Below the pieces are notes generated by a model. That model was not told where the DNA came from. It worked only from the letters and a program-made list of their open reading frames with translations, and searched no databases. A stretch of DNA of 22,862 nt from CAYNQN01 sp964530525 (lineage in GTDB: Bacteria; Actinomycetota; Acidimicrobiia; Acidimicrobiales; Acidimicrobilacustridaceae), in the NCBI GenBank assembly GCA_964530525.1, contig CAZHBH010000037.1, positions 1 to 22,862 of the forward strand, written 5' to 3'. The position numbers and the translations under genes are program-made. Of the stretch, positions 15,947 through 22,112 are shown piece after piece (the stretch's first letter is position 1; each line of letters opens with the position of its first letter).

Positions 15947-16831
15947 CTACGGGTACCTGACGGTGACATCGCCATGGTTCGACCTCACGTCGATGTGCCG
16001 CTCTGCTCCCGGATCGGTCCGCACGGAGCTCGACGTGTCCCCCCGGTCGGTCGAGAGGTCGACCGCGTACGGCCCGCTGGCGTCGGGCACGACCACCTCG
16101 ACGTCGCCGTGGCTCGAGCGGGCATCCACCAGCAGCGGCGTCCTCACCAGCTCCACGCTCACGTCGCCGTGCTCCGAGCCGGCCACCACCCGATCGCCCG
16201 CCAGGTCGACCCCCCTGACGTCGCCGTGGCGCGTCGAGACCTTGACGTCGCCGGTGATCCGGTCGAGTTCGACGTCGCCGTGGCGGGTGGACAGCTCGAT
16301 GCTGCCTCGCAGGTTGCCAACGCTGATGCGGCCCCGCTCGACGTCGGCGATCACGGCGACGCCCTGGGGGACCTCCACGACGTAGTCGACGCTGCAGAAG
16401 CTCGAGGGAAACCTGGGGCAGCTGGCGTCCAGCACCACGCTGCCACCCACCAGCTCCGCCGAGTGGTGCGTCTCGAAGAGGCCGTGGTCGACCTGTGCGG
16501 TCACCTCCACCGCAGGAGCACCACCGCTGCCCCCACGGCTCGGGGAACCGACCAGGCGCACCGACCCTCGATCCACGGAGATCTCGATGGTCGAGATGGC
16601 GCCGTCGAAGGTGCTCACCACGCTCTCCGATCCGTGCGCCAGGCGGCCGAGCGCTTGGAGCGTGCCGAACCCGAGGAAGGCGATCGCGATCACGGTCGCC
16701 AGGAACATCCACATCGGTCGAACGGAGCGCAGCGGGGGCTTTGTCATCCCGCTGCGACCAGCGGGCGCCCGCAGCGGGCGCGGCGGGGGTGGTGGGTTCG
16801 GCGGAGGTGGGAGGTCCGGCTTCGGGTTCAC
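15947..16831 (-). CDS. DUF4097-family membrane-anchored beta-repeat protein
   Basis: A 294-residue protein with a proline-rich cytoplasmic start (PKPDLPPPPNPPPPPRP), one membrane helix at about 40-60 and an external beta-repeat domain. The repeats carry HGDV at 184, 202, 221, 241 and 287 and a variant RGDT at 263, each starting a new strand pair, as expected for a DUF4097 solenoid. Two cysteines (C138, C146) lie in the first half. The GTG start at 16831 overlaps the response-regulator stop as GTGA. In Bacillus the DUF4097 protein LiaG sits in an operon with an envelope-stress two-component system; the same association is seen here. A role in sensing or modulating the kinase is inferred. Confidence 0.85.
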   Translation of the reverse strand: MNPKPDLPPPPNPPPPPRPLRAPAGRSGMTKPPLRSVRPMWMFLATVIAIAFLGFGTLQALGRLAHGSESVVSTFDGAISTIEISVDRGSVRLVGSPSRGGSGGAPAVEVTAQVDHGLFETHHSAELVGGSVVLDASCPRFPSSFCSVDYVVEVPQGVAVIADVERGRISVGNLRGSIELSTRHGDVELDRITGDVKVSTRHGDVRGVDLAGDRVVAGSEHGDVSVELVRTPLLVDARSSHGDVEVVVPDASGPYAVDLSTDRGDTSSSVRTDPGAERHIDVRSNHGDVTVRYP

Positions 16832-17493
16832 GGCGACGGCTCCCCGCGATCGAGCTCCAGCCAGCGCAGCACGGCCAGGACGCGCCTGTGGCCCTGCTCG
16901 GTGGGTGGTAGGTCGAGCTTGGCGAAGATGTTCCCCACGTGCTTCTCCACGGCCCCGTCGCTGACGACCAGCTCGGAGGCGATGGCGGCGTTCGATCGAC
17001 CCTCGGCCATCAGCGCCAGCACCTCGTGCTCGCGTGGCGACAGCGCTGCCATCGGGTCGTTGCGCCTCGACCGGGCGAGGAGCTGGGCCACGACCTCGGG
17101 GTCGAGGGCGGCACCCCCCTCGGCCACCCTGCGCACCGCGGCGTGGAAGTCGCTCACGTCGGCCACGCGATCCTTGAGCAGGTAGCCGATACCCCCGGCG
17201 CTCGATTCCAGGAGCTCCATGGCGTAGCGCTCCTCCACGTACTGCGAGAGGACGAGGATACCCACCGAAGGCCATCGAGACCTGATCTCCAGGGCAGCTC
17301 GAAGGCCGTCGTCGGTGTGGGTCGGAGGCATGCGGACGTCGACGAGGGCCAGGTCGGGTTGGTGGCGACCGACCGCGGCGATCAGTGCGTCGGCGTCTCC
17401 CACCGCTGCCACCACCTCCTCCCCCGCCTCGGCCAGGAGCCTCGTGAGACCCGCGCGCAGCAGCACGCCGTCCTCAGCGATCACTATGCGCAT
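16828..17493 (-). CDS. NarL/LuxR-family response regulator
   Basis: DNA-binding output of a two-component system. In 221 residues, the receiver domain has the acidic pair E7/D8, the phospho-acceptor D52 (ALVDVRMPP), S83 at the switch position and K107 (LLKDR). The C-terminal LuxR-type helix-turn-helix begins at LSPREHEVLALMAEGRSNAAI (151 on) and includes VSDGAVEKHVGNIFAKL. The ATG at 17493 overlaps the kinase stop by 10 bp, and its own stop overlaps the DUF4097 start. The order kinase, regulator, DUF4097, ABC ATPase, permease suggests that the regulator controls this operon. Confidence 0.95.
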   Translation of the reverse strand: MRIVIAEDGVLLRAGLTRLLAEAGEEVVAAVGDADALIAAVGRHQPDLALVDVRMPPTHTDDGLRAALEIRSRWPSVGILVLSQYVEERYAMELLESSAGGIGYLLKDRVADVSDFHAAVRRVAEGGAALDPEVVAQLLARSRRNDPMAALSPREHEVLALMAEGRSNAAIASELVVSDGAVEKHVGNIFAKLDLPPTEQGHRRVLAVLRWLELDRGEPSP

Positions 17494-18755
17494 GGGACCT
17501 CCGCTATCAGGGTGGTGGGGCCACCCGGTGGGCTCATCACCCGCATCCAGCCTCCGAGCGACGAGACGCGCTCGGCCAGCCCGGAAAGGCCCGTGCCGTC
17601 GGCGGCCCCTGCGATCGTCTCGGCGCCTCCGACGCCGTCGTCGCTCACCTCGACGACCAACCGGTCACCACGGCGTGCGATGGCCACCGATGCACGGGTC
17701 GCCTCGGAGTGGCGGGCCACGTTGGTGAGAGCCTCAGCCACCACGAAGTACGCTGTGCTCTCGACCGCCGGCGAAGGGCGACGGCGCACGTCCACCTCCA
17801 AGCTCACGGGCACCGGGGACCGGGCCACCACCGCCGACAGGGCGGCGTCGAGGCCCCGGTCCTCCAGGATCACCGGGTGGATGCCCCGGACGAGGTCGCG
17901 CAGCTCCCGCAGAGCCGCCTTCACCTCGTCGTGCGCAGCCGCCACGAGCTCTCGGGCCTCTGCCGGGTCCCCCTCGTCCAATCGCTCGCGTGCCCTGCCC
18001 AGGTCCATCGCCAGTGCGACCAACCGCTGCTGGGCTCCGTCGTGCAGGTCTCTCTCGATTCGGCGCCGCTCGGCCTCGGCGCTGTCGACCGCTGCGAGGC
18101 GGCTGGTCTCCAGCTCCGTCACCTGGGCTTCCAGCTGGGCGTGGGTGTCGCAGGCGAGCAGCCAGCGGGCCGCTGCCACGTCGAGCGTGGCCATCGCAAC
18201 CGTCAGCCACGGAGCCAGGAGGACCACACCCACCAGCCCGACCAGTCCTGCGAGCACTGCACCCCAGCCGAACCCCAGCTCGAAGAGGCCGAACTTCGCC
18301 GTGCCGTCGGGCAGGTGCGACACCACGAACGGGAGGATGACCAGGGCCGCCGAGCAACACCACGCCGCCATCACCACGACGGTCGTCAGCAGCCCGAGCG
18401 GGAAGCGCAGCAGCAGGTAGCCGATCTCCTTCCAGCGATCGGCACTACCGAAGCGCTCCAGGAACCTGCCCCAGATCGTCGGCGAGGCGAGGTCGGGGAC
18501 GGGGTCGACCAACTCGACGCCAGCGAGCGCCGCCAGGCGGGAGCGCTCGACCCAGGCGAGGATCCTCGCCACGTTGAAGAGCAGCCAAGCTCCCAGCACC
18601 GCCAGAGGGAACAGGAGGACGAGGCTCACCGAGAGCGTCACCAGGACCACGACGATCGTGAACGTGATGACCCCGATGGCGAGGTCGGTGGCCACGAGGG
18701 TCAACTGCCACCAGGTGGCCGGCCGTAGCCAGGGACGCAGGAGGAGTCCGATCAC
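17484..18755 (-). CDS. Two-component sensor histidine kinase, HisKA_3 type with duplicated membrane sensor
   Basis: Membrane sensor kinase of 423 residues. The N-terminal half contains about five or six hydrophobic helices arranged as a duplicated 'putative sensor' domain. LLLRPWLRPATWWQLTLV opens the first copy, and DRWKEIGYLLLRFPLGLLTT opens the second. No large extracellular loop is present, as in kinases that detect signals in the membrane. A short coiled segment leads to the phospho-acceptor H238 in ERRRIERDLHDGAQQ. The ATPase domain has an N box (EALTNVARHSEA) and G boxes (SDDGVGG and GTGLSGLAERV). The GTG start at 18755 follows a TAGCGT box by 7 bp with no Shine-Dalgarno, suggesting a leaderless message. 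Confidence 0.95.
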   Translation of the reverse strand: MIGLLLRPWLRPATWWQLTLVATDLAIGVITFTIVVVLVTLSVSLVLLFPLAVLGAWLLFNVARILAWVERSRLAALAGVELVDPVPDLASPTIWGRFLERFGSADRWKEIGYLLLRFPLGLLTTVVVMAAWCCSAALVILPFVVSHLPDGTAKFGLFELGFGWGAVLAGLVGLVGVVLLAPWLTVAMATLDVAAARWLLACDTHAQLEAQVTELETSRLAAVDSAEAERRRIERDLHDGAQQRLVALAMDLGRARERLDEGDPAEARELVAAAHDEVKAALRELRDLVRGIHPVILEDRGLDAALSAVVARSPVPVSLEVDVRRRPSPAVESTAYFVVAEALTNVARHSEATRASVAIARRGDRLVVEVSDDGVGGAETIAGAADGTGLSGLAERVSSLGGWMRVMSPPGGPTTLIAEVPCA

Positions 18756-18762
18756 GGGTCCA

Positions 18763-18768
18763 ACGCTA
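18763..18768 (-). promoter_or_regulatory. Candidate -10 box for a leaderless kinase operon transcript
   Basis: Read on the minus strand, TAGCGT fits TANNNT and is followed by 7 nt (TGGACCC) before the GTG at 18755. This is the second leaderless-like arrangement in the window after npdG. No clear -35 is visible. Confidence 0.42.
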
Positions 18769-18811
18769 AGGAGCAGTAGCGCTGGTCGCCATGGCGCAGC
18801 CTGGCGTCTTC

Positions 18812-18833
18812 GAGGTGGGGTTCACCCCACCTC
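18812..18833. promoter_or_regulatory. Perfect 9-bp inverted repeat, candidate operator
   Basis: GAGGTGGGG and CCCCACCTC flank a TTCA centre. The site lies between the divergent kinase operon and the flavoreductase gene, 20 bp before the ATG at 18853 and about 44 bp upstream of the kinase -10. It is well placed to control either gene. A transcript hairpin is the alternative reading. Confidence 0.5.
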
Positions 18834-18852
18834 TGGGCCTCCGGTGTCCCCG

Positions 18853-19638
18853 ATGGGCCATTGTGGAGCTGTGAACAGCAGCATCCGTTGGCGCAGGCAG
18901 CCGCCTCCGTTCCGGCGCGTCGAGGTGGTCCGCAAGGAGCTCCGCACGCCACGCCTGGTGAGGATCACCCTCGCCGGTCCGGAGTTGGAGGGCTTCGACA
19001 TGGGGCTTCCCGCCGCCAGCGTGAGGCTGCTGCTTCCGGGCGACGAGCTGGTGATCCCCCACTGGGACGGCAACGAGTTCCTCCACGAGGACGGGACCCG
19101 TCCCCCCATCCGCACCCTCACGCCGTTGCGCTACGACCCGGTCGCCAAGGAGCTGGACGTGGAGGTGGTTCTGCACGACGGCGCCCCACTGCCCACGTGG
19201 GCGGCTTCGGTGCAAGCCGGTGGCCAGGTCGCCGTCTCGGGGACGGGCCGCGGCTACGAGATCGACCCTGTGGCGCGCTCGTTCGTGCTCGCCGGCGACG
19301 AGACGGCGATCCCTGCGATCAGCACCCTGCTTCCCCACCTGCCCGGGGATGCCGCCGTGCGGGTGGAGGTGGAGGTTGCCGACCCGACGGCCCGTCTCGA
19401 GCTTCCCGCTCACCCGGGAGCCACCGTGGGCTGGCACGTGGCGGCACCCGGAGCCCCGGCCGGGGAAGCACTGGTGGCGGCCGTGGTGGGCAAGCCCCTA
19501 CCCAGCGGTGCGCGGATCTGGGCTGCCGGTGAGGCGGCGGCGGTGCAGAGGATCAGGCGGCACCTGTTCGAGGAGCGTGGCGTGCCACGCAGCCAGACCA
19601 ACATCCGCGGCTACTGGAAGCGGGGGACGCCGGGCTAG
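18853..19638 (+). CDS. Siderophore-interacting-type FAD/NAD(P)H oxidoreductase
   Basis: Flavoprotein of the ViuB/SIP family, which reduces ferric siderophores in the cytoplasm to release iron. From ATG 18853 it has 261 residues. RRVEVVRKELRTPRLVRITL opens the FAD barrel, and RTLTPLRYDP (87-96) is the FAD-binding motif (in family members usually RxYTxR). SGTGRGYEIDPVARSFVLAGDETAIPAI spans the domain joint and the NAD(P)H loop (quoted as GDETAIPAI at 148-156). It ends with the family-typical TNIRGYWKRG. The start is uncertain: GTG 18871 has GGAG but only two bases away. No siderophore or iron uptake genes lie nearby, so iron release is inferred from family only. Confidence 0.85.
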   Translation: MGHCGAVNSSIRWRRQPPPFRRVEVVRKELRTPRLVRITLAGPELEGFDMGLPAASVRLLLPGDELVIPHWDGNEFLHEDGTRPPIRTLTPLRYDPVAKELDVEVVLHDGAPLPTWAASVQAGGQVAVSGTGRGYEIDPVARSFVLAGDETAIPAISTLLPHLPGDAAVRVEVEVADPTARLELPAHPGATVGWHVAAPGAPAGEALVAAVVGKPLPSGARIWAAGEAAAVQRIRRHLFEERGVPRSQTNIRGYWKRGTPG

Positions 19639-19648
19639 CTGGCGCCGG

Positions 19649-20398
19649 TCAGTTGGCGCTGGCGTTGCCCGGGCCAGTCGGCCCGGGAGGGAAGGGGTAA
19701 CGGGAGCTCCCGTGGCGAGCGGCGCTGCCGGAGCGACCCTGACTGGGAACCACGGCTTCGAGCATCTCGATCACGTCTCGATCGGAGAGCTGATCGAAGC
19801 TCTCGTACCACAGGCCCACGGCCCTGAACTTCTCGGGGGTGAGCAGGCACACGACGGAGTCGGCGAGCTGGCGCAGCTTCTCGGCGGTCTCGGTTGCGCA
19901 GACCGGGGACGCGAGCACCAAGCGCCGAACGCCCCTGTCCTGCAGCGCACGCAGGGCGGCCTCGGCGGTCACGCCCGTGGCGAGGCCGTCGTCGACCACC
20001 ACCACGTCTCGTCCCGAGAAGTCGGGAAGCTCCCGCCCTCGGCGGTAGCGGCGGACCCTGCGCGCCACCTCTTCCCGCTCGAGGGCCGCCACGTGCTCGA
20101 AGACCTCCTCGGAGATCCCGAGCATGCGTCGCACCCTCTCGTCGGCGACGATCGTGCCGCCCTCGGCGACCGCTCCCATGCCCAGCTCAGGACTGTGGGG
20201 TACGCCCACCTTGCGCACGACGAACACGTCCATGGGGGCTCGCAGGGCCCGCGCGACCTCCACCGCCACCGGCACGCCGCCACGCGGCAGCGCCAGGACG
20301 AAGGGGGATGCGAGCTGCACCTTCCCCAGCTCGGCGGCGAGCTGAGCACCAGCGATCTCACGGTTGGGGAACCTCGTCCTCCGAAAGTGCTCGGTCAT
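19649..20398 (-). CDS. Phosphoribosyltransferase-family protein
   Basis: A 249-residue type I phosphoribosyltransferase-like protein. The N-terminal FRRTRFPNREIAGAQLAAEL and LALPRGGVPVAVEVA (36-50) match the stand-alone PRTase family found next to dienelactone hydrolase or stress genes. The PRPP loop VVVVDDGLATGVTAEAALRAL starts at 132, with the paired aspartates D136/D137. RKVGVPHSPELGMGAVAEGG is a conserved family block. The substrate base is unknown. The last 25 residues are Gly/Pro/Ser-rich and not family-like; they encode a hairpin. A GATAAT box lies about 52 bp upstream of the ATG at 20398. Confidence 0.88.
   Translation of the reverse strand: MTEHFRRTRFPNREIAGAQLAAELGKVQLASPFVLALPRGGVPVAVEVARALRAPMDVFVVRKVGVPHSPELGMGAVAEGGTIVADERVRRMLGISEEVFEHVAALEREEVARRVRRYRRGRELPDFSGRDVVVVDDGLATGVTAEAALRALQDRGVRRLVLASPVCATETAEKLRQLADSVVCLLTPEKFRAVGLWYESFDQLSDRDVIEMLEAVVPSQGRSGSAARHGSSRYPFPPGPTGPGNASAN
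19668..19687. terminator. Hairpin inside the 3' end of the phosphoribosyltransferase gene
   Basis: CCCGGGCC (19668-19675) and GGCCCGGG (19680-19687) form a perfect 8-bp stem with an AGTC loop. The site lies 30 bp beyond the flavoreductase stop and inside the last codons of the converging gene. There is no U tract. It probably ends the rightward transcript. Confidence 0.5.
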
Positions 20399-20656
20399 CC
20401 CTGGGTGCCCCCGCTTCCCTGAGTGGTGCCTCGATCACGCTGAGAGACAATTATCCACCTTTCAGGCTACGACGTCGAGCGCTGCGTGCGACTTCGGGCA
20501 ACCCGGCTCGATCTCGCCCGACGCTCCCCCACTCGCGTGCATCCGATGAGCTACGTCGCGGCGGCACCGCCAACCCCACGGCGTCTCACCGAGGCCCGTA
20601 GGCTGTGCTGGTCGCCTCTCTGCTGCCCACGGTCGCCTGCATGGTGTCGCTGGTGG
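20399..20656. other. Intergenic region, phosphoribosyltransferase promoter side
   Basis: On the minus strand GATAAT (20455-20450) is a good -10 for the phosphoribosyltransferase gene; no clear -35 accompanies it. Nothing else was recognised. A short rightward frame from GTG 20605 begins hydrophobic but is interrupted at the DUF222 remnant and is not called as a gene. Confidence 0.4.
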
Positions 20657-21183
20657 TCACCGATCCGGATCGTCCGGCTCCGGAGGTGTCGTTCCCCACG
20701 CAGTTGTTGTGGTCTCCCATGGTGCTGCTAGTCGTCTCCGTGGGTCAGCTGTGGCGGCAGAGGCGACCTCGTTGGCCTGGAGGCTGGAGAGCTTGCCTTT
20801 GCGAAGGGCCGAGCTCAGCGCTGGGAGCTCTTCTAGGCGAGAAGCGGTCTGGAGTGACGCGATGGCCTGGCCTACGGGTACACCTGCCGTGCGAGCCATC
20901 CAGTGGGCAGCTGAGCGATCGCCGTGTGTCTTCCAGGATCCGGTTCTCTGCGCTGCTCTGGCCGCGAGGGTCCTTCCGGCGGAGCTGAGGCGTTCGATCG
21001 TGGAGAAGGTCTCCACGAGAGACGCTGCCTGGGATCCGTGGAACACGTCTGGGTCGAGGTGAGAGATGAGATCCGAGAGGCGCTGCGCGCAGGCCCGGGC
21101 ATCGGCGAGGGGATCGTGGAGGCCAGAGGCGCTGGCGGGTCCCGGGCGGGCGCTGATCTGGTCGGGCTCTCGGTGAACGTCAC
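20657..21183 (-). pseudogene. Decayed DUF222 (HNH endonuclease/13E12-type) gene fragment
   Basis: The minus-strand frame reads DPLADARACAQRLSDLISHL, then VETFSTIERLSSAGRTLAARAAQR, TGSWKTHGDRSAAHWMART and ELPALSSALRKGKLSSLQANEVASAA. This is the N-terminal part of DUF222 proteins, which normally end in an HNH nuclease domain. The frame is open from 21226 but has no ATG, GTG or TTG before GTG 21046, which already lies inside conserved sequence. A GTG at 21183 is in another frame, suggesting a frameshift. Similarity stops near 20720 and the frame ends at 20657 in unrelated sequence, so the C-terminal half and HNH motif are missing. DUF222 genes are repeated and mobile-like in actinobacteria. Confidence 0.7.
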
Positions 21184-21272
21184 GCTTAGATGCTAAACAC
21201 GAGATGTGACAACAATGGCTAAAAGATCATGATATTCCCATACTCGGCAGTCTGCATGCGAAGTGCTAGCGT

Positions 21273-21286
21273 TGATATCACTATCA
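21273..21286 (+). promoter_or_regulatory. Candidate toxin-antitoxin operator
   Basis: TGATA and TATCA face each other across TCAC, 20 bp before the antitoxin start and inside an AT-richer patch. The half-site resembles TGATAGCA/TGCTATCA recognised by FitAB of Neisseria, so autoregulation by the complex is plausible. Confidence 0.42.
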
Positions 21287-21306
21287 CGCCGGATGAGGAG
21301 CTGAAG

Positions 21307-21552
21307 GTGGCCAGCCTCACGATCAGGAACCTGGATCAGCTCATCAAGGACGAGCTACGAGTGCGGGCGGCCCGCAACGGCCGATCAATGGAGGCCGAGG
21401 CGAGGAACATCCTGCGAGATGCCGTCGGCGGAGGAACACCGGAGCAGGGTGGGTTGGGATCTCGCATCCACCAGCGGTTCTCGGTCATCGGTGGAGTCGA
21501 CCTCGACGTCCCTAGCCGGGACGTCCCGCCGAGGGACGCCGGCCTCCGGTGA
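21307..21552 (+). CDS. FitA/VapB-like ribbon-helix-helix antitoxin
   Basis: An 81-residue antitoxin that should neutralise the PIN toxin encoded immediately downstream and bind the operon's own promoter. The first 40 residues (ASLTIRNLDQLIKDELRVRA, then ARNGRSMEAEARNILRDAV) are a textbook FitA-type ribbon-helix-helix. TIRNL is the DNA-contacting strand and EAEARNIL the second helix. The acidic/aromatic tail would wrap the toxin. The GTG at 21307 is chosen because GAGGAG lies 6 bases upstream and family proteins begin here; the frame extends to an ATG at 21229, which lacks support. The stop overlaps the toxin start by one base. Confidence 0.9.
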   Translation: MASLTIRNLDQLIKDELRVRAARNGRSMEAEARNILRDAVGGGTPEQGGLGSRIHQRFSVIGGVDLDVPSRDVPPRDAGLR

Positions 21553-21977
21553 TGGTCCTCCTGGACACCAACGTGGTATCTGAGCTGATGCGGGCCCAGC
21601 CCGAGCCAGCTGTGCTGCGGTGGGTCGATGCACAGCCCTCCCCCGATCTCCACATGAGCGCCATCACCCTCGCAGAGCTGCTCCACGGGATCGCACGGCT
21701 CCCGGACGGCCGCCGCAGGCGGGCGCTCGCAGAGCAGCTCGAGACGATGATCGATGTGGACATGGACCACAGGGTGGTCGCCTTCGACGAGATCGCCGCC
21801 GCCCACTACGCCGACATCGTTGCCGGCAGGGAGAGCTCCGGGAGACCGATCGGCATGGCCGACGCCCAGATCGCCGCCACGTGCCGGAGCCACGGCGCCG
21901 TGCTCGCCACTCGCAACACGAGCGACTTCGCGGACACCTCGGTCGAGGTGGTCGACCCGTGGACGGCGGAGCCTTGA
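21552..21977 (+). CDS. FitB/VapC-like PIN-domain toxin ribonuclease
   Basis: A 141-residue PIN-domain endoribonuclease toxin. The acidic metal-binding set is complete: D5 (MVLLDTNVVSEL), E42 (LAELLHG), D104 (GMADAQIAA) and D125 (NTSDF). VVSELMRAQPEPAVLRWVD and LATRNTSDF are typical of the FitB branch. The RNA target cannot be read from sequence. ATG 21552 overlaps the antitoxin TGA by its A; GTG 21549 is an in-frame alternative. A strong terminator follows at 22062. The cassette sits between a decayed DUF222 gene and a surface protein gene, a plausible spot for acquired DNA. Confidence 0.92.
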   Translation: MVLLDTNVVSELMRAQPEPAVLRWVDAQPSPDLHMSAITLAELLHGIARLPDGRRRRALAEQLETMIDVDMDHRVVAFDEIAAAHYADIVAGRESSGRPIGMADAQIAATCRSHGAVLATRNTSDFADTSVEVVDPWTAEP

Positions 21978-22061
21978 GATGACGATGGCGGCTCGAACCT
22001 CTCGCCAAGCGCCGCAACCCGCCCGCCCGCCGACAAAGGGGGATGGCGCCGCCTGAAATGG

Positions 22062-22092
22062 AAGGGGCCCCGGCCGAAGGCCGGGGCCCCTT
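22062..22092. terminator. Strong bidirectional hairpin terminator
   Basis: AAGGGGCCCCGGCC and GGCCGGGGCCCCTT form a perfect 14-bp stem around a GAA loop. It lies between the rightward toxin gene and the leftward surface-protein gene and would serve both. The outer A-T pairs give a short AA/TT edge, but there is no long U tract. Confidence 0.8.
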
Positions 22093-22112
22093 CTCTCAGT
22101 ACTGCTGGGCGA

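Noticed and set aside
17709..18728. Rightward frame opposite the histidine kinase
   Set aside because: It is His/Gln/Arg-rich antisense of a well-defined kinase; no domain seen.
20605..20988. Rightward frame with a hydrophobic start (VLVASLLPTVAC)
   Set aside because: After about 45 codons it runs antisense through the DUF222 remnant and has no family likeness. It may be a relic of a membrane protein but is not supportable.
21229..21306. Longer antitoxin start at ATG 21229
   Set aside because: No ribosome site, and it covers the likely promoter/operator; GTG 21307 has GAGGAG at good spacing and matches the family start.
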